From: Fistularia commersonii
Taxonomy: Eukaryota > Chordata > Actinopteri > Syngnathiformes > Fistulariidae
DNA: 64,000 nucleotides
NCBI GenBank assembly: GCA_037954325.1
Contig: JBBMNZ010000029.1
Location: forward strand, 10,947,001 to 11,011,000
Reading direction: 5' to 3'
This document shows, piece by piece, positions 1 to 62,568 of this stretch. A program made the translations under genes and the position numbers. The notes beneath the pieces were generated by a model. That model was not told the DNA's origin, did not search any database, and worked only from the letters and a program-made list of their open reading frames with translations. Position 1 is the stretch's first letter. The number at the start of each line of letters is the position of its first letter.

Positions 1-3000
1 TTTTCCTTGCAGTTTTGGACAGACCACAAGGGTCTGTGATGGCACCTCCAAAATCATGAAAGCCTGCCTCCTCAGGGACTGAACACGCCTTAGCCAAGGA
101 TCCTTGCGCCCCAGGCTTACTGTTTTAAAGCCATTGGCAAACTTTCCATACATTTTCCAACAGTCTGTTTGAAATGAACGGTGATCCATGTCGAGGGTAT
201 GGACTGGGGCTGATTGTTGCTAGCAATCAGCTGGTGGATGAGCGCTTCCGACTTCACGAAAGCAACCACACCTCAGTTCATTCTGGATGCGTATGTCAGA
301 TTTTCATGTCCTACCTGCTCACCGACTGCAAGCAGTATTCCCTCCATGGACATCGTAGTGTCAGGCACCATTATCTGTACTCCGTACTTGAGAGACGGAG
401 GGGGGGAGCTCAGAGAACGCCATGTCCCTGGTTAGACAGCACCATAGTGCAGGTGGGCACACCTTACAGCCCAAACAACCAAATAAAGCAATCAAACAGT
501 CACAAATGTGAACAGAACACAGAGAAAAGCAACCGAAGAACCTACTGAATTGAAATGCCTCTGTGATGAGGTGTGAAACTTCCTCAAGTAAAGAAATTCT
601 AGTCCAGTTACCACAACAAGAAGATTTCAACAAGATTTCACCATGACCTGGATGACTGAGAACTTCCGTAAACAAGACATTTCATGCCAAAGCAGTGAAA
701 CAAAAACTGCAAGCTCCCAAGAATGACAAATGGTGCTATTATTGTTGTTGTATATGAAAATTCAAGATTTTATCTTTTTTTTTTTTTTTATTATATTATT
801 GTTTTTTTTTTTGTTTGTTTGATTGTTTTTTGTTTATTTTTAAGGAGTCTTTTAGAAGGTTTTCTTTTACAACTTTAATTGTACTTCAAATTTCTAACTT
901 CAAATTGGGTACTCTTCCCAAATGCCCCTGGAACTTTCCCAGAAGGACACTGCAGCCCAGGGGTTTACTGGATGTGAGTCCAGTTTTGTCTTTTGTGAGA
1001 AGGGTTCAGCAAGGCCATATACTGCCAGAGGCCTCCATCTCCTCTCGTCCACACATACAGGCAATTTAAAAGGTGTATACTCCAGGGATCAGTAGCCAGC
1101 AGCCTGCAGACCTCAGTGAGGGCTGTAAAAGGCCTTGAGATTGTTCTAACTTATACTGCAGGTGTATGGAAGAGAGGAGAGTATGTGATAAAAATTTGAG
1201 CATTTTCTTATTTTCCTTAGGTAAATCTGATGTCACTAGCACTCAAGACACAAGTGTAACTGTACTAGCATTCTCTCTAAACAGGAATTGTTTGCCCGTT
1301 GTGTTATTAAGCCTGTGCTGAACAGAAACAACTTTTTGGTTAATGGGTCATAATGGTATTTCATACATTACCCTGCCACCCCTGTGTAATGTGGCAAACC
1401 ACATTAGTGTTGCTTTCAAATTTAGAGCAGAATGGAAAAATAATGCATTGGCTGTGATGTTGTAGTATATCTATATGATCCAGCATAATGACCGCCTGCC
1501 TAACATTGTGCAGGTCCTCCTTCGGTGGTAAAATAACCTTGCCAGGATTACAATCCAACATGCAAGGATTCATCGAGACTTCTGACGGTGTGATATGTCA
1601 TTTGGTATAACCCATTAAGCAACAGATCCTTTAATGCCTGCGAACCGTAAAGGGGAGGCCTCTATTGGTCAGAATTGTTTGTCCAGAAAACCCAAAACCT
1701 AAACCTCAAACTTATAGCTGAGTTCTTCAAACCAATACAGACCCTATTTTTGTTGTGTGGCACAGAATCTTCATAAAGATGGCATTGCCATTGGGCATTT
1801 TTTCTCTATCAAATGCATATGTACATCATCAGATGAACTTGGTCTGCAGCAGTGTTTGAGAGGGTAGAACAGGTCATATCATGGGAGGACCTGACGTTTC
1901 TCAGTAGAACATTAAAGTATCATAGATATGTAGAGTATCACGCTGCATCCATCTGTATAGTTCTCCTGGTGCATTATCTTCTCCAATGAAGCAGTACACA
2001 TACTCTCAGTCGTTACATACGCACAAAAGAAAATGTGATTCAAAAGACCACACTCCATTCTCCCTTTATTGCATGTTGCAGTTTTGATGCCTATGTGCCC
2101 ATTACAGGGAGTATAAGCTGTGAAGAGATGCCCGGGCAGCCCAATTCACCACAATTTTGGAGTTTTGGCTGACAGGAAACAGCTGGTCATCAACCATGTC
2201 ATTGTGCCTTGTCTTCATACTCCTTTACTGGGTCACAAGTTTTGTAATGCTGCGGTTAAAACAGCAATTTAAATAAATTAATAAATGAAATAAAAATAAA
2301 TAAATAAAATAGCTAACGATTACAGCAGACATTGTAAAGCCAACAAAAACTGCTGTTTTTTAGATGTGATGCTAACCATCACAGTTCAACTCCACTTTAG
2401 ATTACTAAAGTCTTCCACTTACCTATTATTCATGTTCCCAGTTCGTTAACTTAGTAAGTAAATATGACATGTCCCCATATACTGCCCTAACTGTTGTGGG
2501 TGTAACCCCATAGTGGTATTCAATCCAGTCATTAAACTCATATACTACATACAGGCATTTTGGGTCAGGTATGGTTGAAGCTCAGTAGATGATTATACCA
2601 TTGCATATGTGCTGAAACTCTAAAATAAACAGCCTCTGTGTGCTAGTCTGATTCTCACAATAAGTGTAATTACCTCACATTGATAAACATTTTCTTTATT
2701 TTTTCTGTCTCAACATATATAAGTAAGCATTCCATTGATTTACTGTCAAATTATTTTGTTGTTCAATTGTTATTTACTTGTAAATTTTAGTCAGGAGGAC
2801 AAGTAAAAACTTTAAAATCAGATAGCTGACATGTGTAGTTTCACAGCTACTCAGAGATTCATCAGAACCATTTACATTAGCAAGGCCCAGGTTTTGGTCA
2901 TTTTTTGGCTGACTATAGTACATCTATTTGAACACATATCACAGTTCTCTACACAGTTTTTTAGTCATGTCTAAAGTTGTACAGGATTTGACACTTGTGG

Positions 3001-3297
3001 GAAAGCAGTCTAAAGTTCTGATACTGAAGGCAACAGTATAGATGGAGCCATTAATGGACCTTATGGTCAAACTGGCTATGTGTGTGAGGAGACTATCGGG
3101 TTTAAAAGAAAGCCATGCTTTGTGAAACAATATGTGACTGTTCAGGTATTGAATATAATACATTGAGGTAATGATTTGTAAGATACTTCTTCGCCTTAAA
3201 GTTTGAAGATTCTTTCGAAGGGAATTTATCTGAATATCTGAATGCAGCCCCAGGGCGGAATGCAGCTTCGGAAGATGGCAGAATAAAAATTCCAGTT
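1..3297. other. No gene seen; probable upstream intron of fstl4
   Basis: Short ORFs here show no family resemblance or conserved motif. A CTTGCAG acceptor-like site at about 6-12 is followed by a frame that soon stops and does not resemble the Kazal exon. A T-rich run lies at 770-830 and a dispersed repeat at 564-670. Because fstl4 exons with signal peptide and Kazal domain must lie upstream, this is best read as intron. Confidence 0.6.
564..670 (+). repeat. Unclassified dispersed repeat, copy A
   Basis: This stretch (GAGGTGTGAAACTTCCTCAA ... GACTGAGAACTTCCGT) resembles 11255-11355 at roughly 70 percent by eye, with shared blocks GTGAAAC, TCCAGTTAC, CTGGA(T/C)GACTGAGAAC. It is probably the end of a fish retroelement whose family I do not identify. 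Confidence 0.5.
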
Positions 3298-3582
3298 AAA
3301 ATAAAATAAACTTTATCGATTCCCACATGGGGAATTCCTTTGTCACAGCAGTGTTACAGTTATAATGCCAAAAAAGAGAAAACAAAATGAATAAATTATA
3401 TAAATAGAAAAGCAGAAGATCGCAAGACAAAACAATCCACAAATAAATAGACAGCAATTAGCATACATTTTGATAAAACTGCAACGTGAATTATTTGGAA
3501 TAATTAGTAAACACATCATTTATAAAGAAATATATAATAAAGTCCAGCTTAAATGTGTTTTATAAAAAGATGATTAGACACA
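3298..3582 (-). repeat. LINE-like 3' UTR repeat, copy A
   Basis: On the minus strand this reads an AT-rich ~210-base segment followed by CACTGCTGTGACAAAGGAAT, a CCCCATGTGGGAAT block and a TTTATTTTATTT tail. This is the usual look of a fish LINE 3' UTR (L2/RTE-like ending GGGAAT..ATAAAG). The ~210-base part (3365-3582) is repeated in the opposite orientation at 17928-18145. RTE copy 1 begins immediately after it at 3583. Confidence 0.6.
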
Positions 3583-6352
3583 ACTGCCTGAGCTGGTCCC
3601 AAGCCCGGATAAATGCAGGGGGTTGCGTCAGGAAGAGCATCTGGCGTAAAACGTTTGCCAAAGGCAAACATGCAAATCAACCATAATAACCAGATCATAC
3701 TAGATCAGTCAACGCCTGGGTTAACAACAACCACCATTGGTACGGATGACCTAAAAGGAACCAGTGGAAACTGGAATACTGTAGGTCAAAGAAGGATAAG
3801 GAGGAAGGCGTCTTCAGAAGCAGAGAGAGAAGAGGAAAGGCAAGAGTCTGGGACTGGAGTAGGGACTTTGAATATTGGGGCTACAACAGGAAAAGATAAA
3901 GAGTTGTTCAACATGATGCAGAGAAGGACGGTGGATATATTGTGTGTCCAGGAGACCAGATGGAAAGGTAGAACGGCTGGAAGATTGGGAGCAGGCATTA
4001 GGTTGTACTATCATGGTACTGACAGGAAGAGAAATGGGGTATGAGTTATCTTGAAGGAGGAGTTTATTAGGGATGTTCTGGAGGTAAAAATGATGTCAGA
4101 TAGACTTTTAGGTCTGAAACTGGAAATTAAAGTTGTGATGCTCAATGTTATTAGTGGCTATGCCCCACAGGTTTGATGTGAGTTTGAGGAGAAGGAGGTG
4201 GTCTGGAATGAGCTAGATGCAGAATATCCCCAGAGATGAAAGTGGTAATTGGTGCAGACGTCAATGAGCATGTTGGTGCAGGCAATAGAGGGGATGAAAA
4301 AGTGATGGGCAGATTTGGTATTCAGGATAGGACAGCAGAGGGACAGGTGGTGGTAGATTTTGCAAAAAGGATGGATATTGCTTTAGTGAACATATTTTCC
4401 AGAAAAGACAGGAACATGGGTTAACTTATAAGAACGGAGGTAGGAGCATGCAGGTAGACTACATCTTGAATAGACAAGGTAACCTGAAAGAGATCAGTAA
4501 CTGCAAAGTATTTGTAGGTGAGAGTGTACGCAGACAGTATTGGATGGTGGTTTGTAGGATGACCCTGGTGTCAAGGAATATCAAGAAGACAAAGGCAGAG
4601 TAGAGGACAAAGTGGTGGAAGCTGAAAAGGGAGGAGTGTTGTATGGTTTTCAGGGAGGAGTTGAGAAAAGCTTTGAGTGGTGAGGGAGAGCTTCCAGATG
4701 ATTGGGCAACAACAGCTAGTGTTATCAGGGACACAGGTAGGAGAGTACTTGGTGTGTCATCTGGAAGGAAAGTAGATAAGGAGACTTGGTGGGGAAATGA
4801 GGACATGCAGGAGTATGTACAGAGAAAGCGGTTAGCAAAGAAGTGGAATACTGAGAGGACTGAAGAGGAAAGGCTTACAACATAAGGTAAAGATAGAGGT
4901 AGCAAAGGCTAAACAAAGGGCGTACGATGACTTGTAAGCTCGGTTGGACGGTAAGGATGGGGGGTTATGATCTATCCAGGTTGGCGAAACAGAGATAGAA
5001 ATTGAAAGGATGTACAACAGGTCCGAGTGATTAAGGAAATGTATTGGCAGATGCAGATGACAGAAGGGTGATGTAAAGATGGAAAGAGTTCTTTGAAGAG
5101 CTGATGAATGAAGAAAATGACAGAGAGGCAAGGGTAGAAGATGTGACTATTGTAGACCACAAAGTAACACAGTTTAGTAAAAGTGAAGTGAGGAAGGCGT
5201 TAAAGAGGATGAAGGGTGGAAAGGCAGTTGGTCCTGATGATATATCTCTGGAGGTGTGGAGGTGTCTAGGAGAGGCAGTGGTAGAATTTCTGATGAGATT
5301 ATTCAACAGAATCTTAGAGAGTGAGAAGATGCCTATTGAATGGAGACAAAGTGTGAGGGGGCCTATTTTTAAGAATAAGGGGGATGTTCAGGATTGCGGA
5401 AAATATAAAGGGATAAAGCTGATAAGCCATACAATGAAGTTACGGGAGTTTTAGTTTAGTTTTAACCAAAGTGACTTACAATGAAAATGCTGGGGATTGA
5501 ACCCAGGAATCATACATATGAAGCACGCACTCTACCACTGAGCCACACACAACACTAGCTGGCATTACGACATGGTTTTTCAAGATGACACTTTGATCTA
5601 TAGTGAGCGCAGAGAAAATCTAGATAGGTGGAGGTATGCTCTGGAAAAGAGAGGAATGAAAGTTAGTCGCAGCAAGACAGAATAAATGTATGTGAATGAG
5701 AGGAACTCGGGTGGAAACGATGAGGCTACAGAGAGTGGAGATCAAGAAGTTGGAGGATTTCAGATACTTGGGGTCAACAGTCCAGAGCAACGGAGAGTGT
5801 GGAAAAGACAGGAAGACACGGGTTCAAGCAGGTTGGAATGGGTGGAGAAAAGGGTCAGCGGTACTATGCAATAGAAGACTATCAGCCAGAATGAAAGGAA
5901 AGGTGTAAAAGATGGTGGCGAGACCTGCGATGTTGTATGGACTAGAAACAGTTACAATGATGAAAAGACAGGAGGCAGAGCTAGAGGTCGCAGATGACGA
6001 TGCTAAGGTTCTCTTTGGCAGTGACCATGATGGATCAGATCAGGAATAAGTCCATCAGAGGAACAGCACAATGCAGCAATGATGTTTCGGGGAGAAGGTC
6101 CGAGAAGCCGGACTGAGATGGTTCGGTCATGTACAGAGCAGGGATAGAGAATATATTGGTAGACGGATGTTGGAATTGGAGCTGTCAGGCAGGAGGTCTA
6201 GCGAAAGACCAAAGAAGATTCATGGACGTAGTGAGAGAGGATATGAAGGTAGTTGGTGTGAGAGAGGAGGATAAAGAGAATAGGGTTAGATGGAGAAGGT
6301 TGATTCACACTGGCAACCCCTGAAGGGAAAAGCCGAAAGGAGAAGAAGAAGA
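3583..6352 (+). mobile_element. RTE-clade non-LTR retrotransposon, copy 1 (broken, near full length)
   Basis: It starts with a 5' UTR block shared with copy 3 (GGTCCCAAGCCC, CATCTGGCGTAAAACGTTTG) and ends in a GAAGGGAAAAGCC / AGAAGAAGAAG tail. Fragments in shifting frames give an AP endonuclease (GTLNIGATTGKDKELFNMMQ, VDILCVQETRWKG, VVIGADVNEHVGAGNRGDE), the start of reverse transcriptase (KSEVRKALKRMKGGKAVGPD, IFKNKGDVQDCGKYKGIK) and the C-terminal segment (FRYLGSTVQSN). Stops and frameshifts rule out activity. Near 5455 it is interrupted by a SINE-like insert and lacks roughly 400 bases that copy 4 has, including RT motif A. The clade is assigned from recalled RTE/BovB-like endonuclease motifs; the family name is not known. 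Confidence 0.85.
5455..5555 (-). mobile_element. tRNA-Ala-like SINE (DANA/V-SINE-like), nested in RTE copy 1
   Basis: On the minus strand, 5555 to 5490 reads GTGGCTCAGTGGTAGAGTGC (A-box like) ... CCTGGGTTCAATCCCCAGC (B-box like), closely resembling a tRNA-Ala. It is followed by CATTGTAAGTCACTTTGGTT, which matches the GTAAGTCGCTTTGGATAAAAG tail common in fish SINEs. The order tRNA head then tail shows a minus-strand SINE. The anticodon region is degenerate, so it is not a functional tRNA. Confidence 0.7.
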
Positions 6353-8482
6353 TCTGCGTTTGGGCCAAGGAGAGATATTTGACAAAATGGTAGCAGCAGC
6401 AGTGTGATGCTAACAACACTTGTCACAACAGTGATCAGTATTTTTCCGAGGAGCACTCCTCCCATACAGGAGGGCCTTGGATACAACTGAAGTCACTGTG
6501 TTCTTTGTTCTCTTGTATTTCCGGTAGATTCTTCCACAGACCGACAAGATTGTCCTGACAGGGTGTGAGGGAGTGCTGAGTTGGAGAGAGAGGAGACAAG
6601 ACATGGGGCTGATGTCTATGTTGCTGTTGTGCAGTTTGTGAAGCTACTTCCCTTATAAGCAGAAAGGATTTGAATGCAAGTGTTCAATTTCTTCCTCTGC
6701 TGATTTGCTAATAATGTCAGTGTAGCAACAGGTTTCTTATTTAGTCAGTGCCAAGCTGCACTGGCTCAGATAAGGCTTTCTATGATCCACTCTGCTGAAT
6801 GTGTTGTGAGGGAAACCTACAGACAACCTGCTGGTACTCAGGCAATGTATGTATAATTGAATTCAACGAGAGTGCATTGAGGAATAAGGAGGTTGTAACT
6901 AACAATGGCTCATAAATTATTTGCTTTTTTGGTGTAGCAAATATTGCTCACACTATCAAAAAACCTAGTTTTAAATATAAATATAAAATATTGTCTATTT
7001 ATTCACTTTTTGGTGTAGGAATATTGTTCACATTATCAAAACAAATACCAAGGATAGTTTCACAAACAAATAGAAAAGAATCTCTTAATACCCATGTATT
7101 TGTTTCCCTTGTCAGATATGAGAGCTCATATCTAGCTGAATAATAATTGAAACAGTCCCCAGAATCAACAATTATATTTCCAACCATTGCAGGAATAAAT
7201 GCTGTGTTTATTGAGTGCATGATTGTTTGTCTGTTTATGTGGCCCTGTGATTGATTGGCAACCAGTCCAGGGTGTGCGCTGCCTCTCGCCAGATGGCAGC
7301 TGGGATAGGCTCCAGCATCCCCCCGCGACCCTGAGTGCAGGAAAAGTATGGATGGATGGATGGATTGATATTTTTAAATAGACTCAACACATTATTTGCT
7401 GTAATAATCACCTGCTTTCTCCACATATACTTCGAACAGAAAAGTAAATTAGACCGTATGGAAGAATTCCTCTTTTCCTTTTTGACAATAATCAAATCAG
7501 CACAGAGGGTATTCATTTATTTTTGTCCTCCCAGAAAGGAAAGAGATTGAGAGTAAGGTGATGATTCATCATGTCTGATCTTACTCATGTTCACAAGACT
7601 AACACTGAACAGGGATTTTGCCAAGATTTTGACACAAGTGGCAGCTATTAGATTGCACATTGTCTTTGCAAAGAACATGCAGATATTTCTGGTGTAAATG
7701 CAAGATGTTACACAGCATAACAGCTGGTCCTTTTTGATTTGAGTGTGTATTCATGTACCATAGTGATAGTGGTTTTGTTTTTTTTTTTTTTGAAAGCCAA
7801 ACTTTAGCCATTGGTGGTTGTTGTAATGCCCTGTAACTCAAGCGTCATAAATCCTATGTATTTATTGTGGAATTTGAAATTTAAAATTTTACATTTTTAA
7901 CATCAATACATCTCGACCAACCGATAAACGTTTCTCATAACTGTTAATTTTCAGTTGCAGTAGCACATAATTCAGAAGTTTCAGAGTCACACTGCCCATG
8001 TGCTCATTATCATTTTGTCATGATACCTGCAGGCACGCCAATAGTTTTACTGTAATCAGAAAAAAATGCACATTTCAATATTTTCACCGTCATTCATTTC
8101 AGGTAGGCATCTTTATGAAATTATTAAAGTAAGACAGTGGTGAGGCACCTCTGTCACTTTGCTTGGTGTCAAGTGGACATGATGTTTTCAAGTCGTATTG
8201 ACACCAATCCCTAAAACTTTGAAAATACAGATTTGCAAAATATGTAAAATTATTTTACTGTAAAAAAAAACACACAATTATGACTTTAAATACTGCTTGT
8301 ATTAACTAGTACATCCAAACCTTAGCATCAAACAGAACACTGACTTTTCTCTGTTCACTAAACAAAGGTTTGACAAAAATATGCCCACTAAGAGTGCTCT
8401 AAAATGTTTCCTATTCACTCCCACTTATTTGGTGCCTGGGTTGAAATTTGACATATTATCCAGACACTTTCAGGGGTTTGTT
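6353..8482. other. Intronic stretch without gene
   Basis: No exon or conserved ORF is seen. It contains a short LINE-type tail at 7235-7370 and a T run near 7778. Short ORFs show no family resemblance. Confidence 0.55.
7235..7372 (-). repeat. Fish ATCCATCC-type interspersed repeat, minus copy
   Basis: Read on the minus strand, it gives CAATCCATCCATCCATAC, CTGCACTCAGGGTCGCGGGG, GGAGCCTATCCCAGCTGCC and CCCTGGACTGGTTGCC. This is a common teleost interspersed sequence, usually a LINE 3' region. A plus-strand relative lies at 53036-53138 and a more degraded one near 32650-32760. Confidence 0.65.
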
Positions 8483-9545
8483 TGGAAGCAGAGAGAGAAG
8501 AGGAAAGGCAAGAGTCTGGGACTGACAGTAGAGACTTGAAATATCAGGACTACTACAGGAAAAGTTAGAGAGTTGGTCCACATGATACAGAGAAGGAAGG
8601 TGGATGTACTGTGTGTCCAGAAGACTAGGTGGAAAGGTAGTAAGGCTAGAGGCTCTGGAGCTTGTACTTGTTGTACTATCATGGTACTGACAGGAAGAGA
8701 AATGGGGTATGAGTTACCTTGAAGGAGGAGTTTATTAGGACTGTTCTGGAGGTGAAAAGAATGTCAGATAGACTTATAGGTCTGAAACTGGAAATTGAAG
8801 GTGTGATGCTCAGTGTTATTAGTGGCTATGCCCCACAGATGAGATGTGAGTTTGAGGAGAAGGAGGTGTTCTGGAATGAGCTAGATGCAGAATATCCCCA
8901 GAGATGAAAGTGGTAATTGGTGTGGACTTCGATGGGCATGTTGGTACAGGCAATAGGGGGATGAAGAAGTGATGGGCAGATTTGATATACAGGATAGAAA
9001 GGCAGAAAGACAGACGGTGATAGACTTTGAAAAAAGGAAATGGCATGGAAATGGCTGTTGGGAACTCTGTTTTTCAAGACAAAACAGGAACATAGGGTAA
9101 CTTATAAGAGCAGAGGTAGGAGCAAGCAGGTCGACTATAACTTGTATAGACAAGGTAGTCTGAAAGAGATCAGTGACTGCAAAGTAGTTGTAGGTGAGAG
9201 TGTAGCCAGACACCATAGGATGGTGGTTTGTAGGATGACTGGTGACAAGGAGGATCAAGAGAACGAAGGCAGAGCAAAGGACAAAGAGGTGGAAGCTAAA
9301 AAAAAGGGAGGAGTGTTTTTAAGGTTTCACGCAGGAGGTGAGAATAACTGAGTGGTCAGGGAGAGCTTCAGGTTATTGGAGAACTGCAGCTAATGTTATC
9401 AGGGAGACAGGTAGGAGAGTACTTGGTGTATTATCTGGAAGGAAAGTAGATAAGGAGACTTGGTGGTGGAATGAGCAATAGCAGGAGTATATCCAGAGAG
9501 AGCAGTCAGCAAAGAAGAAGTGGGACACTGAGAGGACTAAAGAGA
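8483..9545 (+). mobile_element. RTE-clade retrotransposon, copy 2 (truncated at both ends)
   Basis: It matches copy 1 from the GAAGCAGAGAGAGAAGAGG block through the endonuclease region and stops before reverse transcriptase. Frame pieces include VKRMSDRLIGLKLEIEGVML, VISGYAPQM, TYKSRGRSKQVDYNLYRQGS and DCKVVVGESVARHHRMVVCR. Several frameshifts and stops make it inactive. Both ends are abrupt and lack the family's 5' UTR and GAA-rich tail, suggesting truncation and a later deletion. Confidence 0.85.
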
Positions 9546-10070
9546 ATATAGACCATTACACAATGACTTTGCTACAGAATTTATATCCAAGAGGCACTGA
9601 TAATAAATTTCCAAAAGCTTTGCTTTTTAAATCTCTAAAATCCAATTTAATCAATTTATTGGCTTTAAAATTTGCTGAGTTCCGGAGGAGATTAAATATT
9701 CATTTAATCTCCAAACCTTGATTTGGATTCTAGTTTGAACATGACCTTTAATTATAACATAAAGGAGGACTAGGGCCTCGATTAGGTTTAAATGAGGATG
9801 TTCAGCTTTCTGTTGCCATGTTGATTTAAGGATTACATGAGATTGATTCAACCCACTGTACCGCAACGGCTATCTATGTATGCAAGCAAAAATTGCATTT
9901 ATTTAGATACACAAACACTCAAGGATGTGTGAAAACCCATGTACAGTTACAGTCTATGGTTCATTTTTTTATTTTTTTTTTTGTCGATACAAATGCAAAG
10001 ATGTAGAGCTTGTGCTTGTATAAATAAAAGTAACACTATGCTTTGTATATGCATGTGTTTTCTCTTTTAG
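9546..10070. other. Intron before fstl4 visible exon 1
   Basis: No feature is seen apart from a T run near 9965-9982 and the TTTTCTCTTTTAG acceptor tract at 10058-10070. Confidence 0.6.
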
Positions 10071-59344
<49,274 letters not shown>

Positions 59345-60500
59345 GTGAAAAGACAATAAATGAATTAATAACTAATTAAACGGGAGTTCTATCATTATAA
59401 CAAATAAAAAGGGGAGATATCAGGCCCAAGTAGATATGTTAAAGATTCATGTAAACATTAGTTTGTGGACTCAACCCTGGGACTGGGATAGAAGGGCATA
59501 CGTACAGAATTATTGTAACAAAACCTACACTTAATATAGAAATAAAGAAAACACACCCTGCTGTGGTATTTCTATCGGGAGAAAGTGTCAATGCCATTGA
59601 GTGCAACAGTGATCTATGTGCATTTAATTATACAGAAATGTACATAATTGCACTTCCTTCCATGTTATCACAGCAAATAGGTACCTAGAGTGGTTACTAA
59701 CAAACTATAAACTATGCACAATGCTCACTTTTTTAAAAGTAAAAAGCTTTCCAATTTCAACTATGTTCATTGTTTTCACCAGTGATTCATATAATCACCA
59801 CAAAATGTATGATCAACATTTAGTGTTTGTGTGTTCTGAGTCCTTTTAAAATCAAGTATCCTCCATGTGAAAGATGTCATTATCTCCATTCCCTCCAGAA
59901 GTTTGCTTCATGCACAGAATTTTGGTCCATCATACAAGTCTGTCAACAGTTTATGTCATTGTTAAACAGTAATGAACATTACATAATGTTGTCTCTTGCA
60001 AGGCTATGATTTATCCCCCCTCGGTTTCTAAATTTAATGGCATACCCCCAGCACAACTCTGTGCCGTGAAGCCTGACAATGCCGCTTACCAGATATCCTC
60101 AGGGTAATGAATCTGGTATATGCTGGCTATATGCCGTGGAAGGACCAAAGTGGCATCAACTTGATGATCTGCCTGGCTGTGAGCATTTGCAAACCTCCCA
60201 ATGAGCCATGCATCAAAACGAAAGGGAAATACACATCTGTCACTTATAGGGCTGTAGCACACAGATGATTAGTGGCTGTCTCTCCAACAAATTATTTGGG
60301 ATGTGTGGTGGATTGAAAATGTTACCCACATGAGGATAATGTGTGCTGTATCTATAACTTCAGCCTGCAACCCCAAAGGGATATGAGTATATTGTCTACA
60401 AACATTTTACTGTACTCTGAATAATTTAAACATTATTGCATTACGCTTTCACAATTCTAGGAACATATTGATTGCTAAATGAAATAAATGGCTCAGGATG
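59345..60500 (+). other. fstl4: fstl4 3' UTR and candidate polyadenylation signals
   Basis: The stretch after the stop codon has several AATAAA hexamers: 59355-59360 (only 11 bases after the stop, probably too close), 59403-59408, 59541-59546 and 60483-60488. The sequence cannot tell which is used. No other open frame with family resemblance is present. Confidence 0.4.
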
Positions 60501-62537
60501 TACTGGCTTGGGCATCATTTATATCATTGTTGATAAAGGGTAAATAAATAAATGTGGGGATCTGGGTGGGGGGTGTCACCGATTATTGTATCAACACCAG
60601 CAACATTTTTCTATTCAAATTGCTGATATTTTTATCAGTAGGTAAACTCCAGCATCTTCTGTGTAATTTGCTGTTTCTATTTGCACTAATCATTCTGATG
60701 ATGAATTACATGGTGCTGCCGCCTCTCTGTAAATGCAATAAGATTGTCATAAAAAAAAAAACATAGTGTCACTTAACCATCCCTACCTCCTGAGGTATTC
60801 ATTTTGAACATTTGGATGACACCCGTGATGTTCTTCACATCCTGGGCTAAAACAAGACGCATTGCTGTTATAAGCAAGGGTATTTTGAACAAGGTAGTTA
60901 TCTGTTAATCCCCCAATGGAATTTGTCATTTTGACACTTGATGCAACCAACTTTTATGAAAATGAAAATCATGCTGTATTAAAGGATGTAATATAAGCAA
61001 TCAAACTCAATTTGAGTATTTACTGAAATATTCATACATATGGTCATTTTTTAACTGTCTATGCACTTAGTTATAATTAGTTGTTTATTACAAAGAATGA
61101 CAATTTAAAGCCCTTTGTGATGCAGGATAACTCTTTGATATACTCCATGGCCAAAACAGATTTAAAACCAAATAACTGATTTAATTCTATACAAAGTAGA
61201 CTAAGTATACTTAAAGTACTAAAGGTTATCTGTTATTCCATGGAAAGACAATTACATAATTGAAATGATTATTCAGAGAGATCTCCATTAATAATCACTG
61301 CACAAATACTCACAGCCACTAGAATTGTCAAGTTATTGCCATCTTTGTGTGGGTCAAAAATATCCAAAAGGGGGCAAACTGGGCATATTCACATCTGAAG
61401 CTTCCTGAAGTTCACCTGATAGAATATCTTATTTTTTGTGTTCCACTAAAAATCCAACTGGAGTCTTGTGATTAGACAATATTTCATTATATCTGTCTGA
61501 CACCAGATCAAGTAGCAGCCCTAATTAAATGTTGATGACTTCCTGCTGTTTGTCCCGTTGCATAGTATCTGTGAGTAACACATGCAATCTGTATGGTAGA
61601 CACAAATCAAATTAATCTAACGAAAAAATTAAGAACAAAATAAATGCAAGAGGCAATGTTAATTTTCTATTATCTGTAATATAGATATTTGCTGATAATT
61701 CGCTGTGATATAAAACAAGTGTGTTTGATGACATTTTGAAAGTTAAAAACTTAATAACATAACTCAATCTTGAAAATATTTTCTTGAACATTGTTGCACC
61801 AAGAAGGAGGAAACATTTTCCTACCTAAATGATACCTTGATATGATTTAATTCACTAGGTTTCTTACTGTGACAATAAAAGATAAAGAAAAAAGAGATCA
61901 TTTGACAGTTTCAGGCTTCCCAAGTAGCATTTAAACCCATAAGTATTTGACAGCTTTGAGGCATGAATATAATTAAACCAAATCTTGAATATGATCGTGT
62001 TGGACCACTTAATCATCCCACACAGTCTTATACAGTTTCAAGTTATGTAAAAAGTCACATTCCTGCCCTTTGATGTCACATTTGTCCATTTCTCTCTCAA
62101 GGTTGATTCAGACATAATCAGAGTCTGGTAGTGCATAAAGACTGAAGCTCTGCCAGATGATATGAACTACATAACAGACTAGCTCATGTTTTTTTGGCTC
62201 TTCCTTCAGTGTTACATGAATCCCTTGAGCTTCACTAGAGGGCCACCAACAGGAACCACGTTGTAGATAACATTGTTCTTGCTTAGAAGAGACTCAGACT
62301 TGGCAAACTGACTGTATAGTTTTCTTTATGCATTTTATGTGTTAGTTTATGGCAAACTGTTTTGTAAAAAAAAAAAAAAAGGAGAAATGAAAAATAAATA
62401 AATTGTAAAAAAATAAATGTTCTGCTGTGTCTCATGAACTTACTGACTGCACTGAGCAAAGAATGTTTCGAAATAGGAGTTCAGCCCATTGACTGAATAG
62501 ATACGCTAATAAGACAGTTTTGGAAATAAAACAAACC

Positions 62538-62565
<28 letters not shown>
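62538..62565 (+). repeat. (GT)n microsatellite
   Basis: About 14 GT units ending in TATAGA. Confidence 0.93.

Positions 62566-62568
<3 letters not shown>

Noticed and set aside
1..60. TTCCTTGCAG at the very start as an fstl4 exon acceptor
   Set aside because: The following sequence soon meets stops and has none of the Kazal cysteine pattern.
4459..5306. Several minus-strand ORFs over RTE copy 1
   Set aside because: They are shadows of the + strand RTE coding sequence; the same pattern recurs antisense to copies 2, 3 and 4.
5490..5553. A functional tRNA-Ala gene on the minus strand
   Set aside because: A- and B-box-like parts are good, but the anticodon arm and acceptor stem are degraded and a SINE tail is attached, so it is the head of a SINE.
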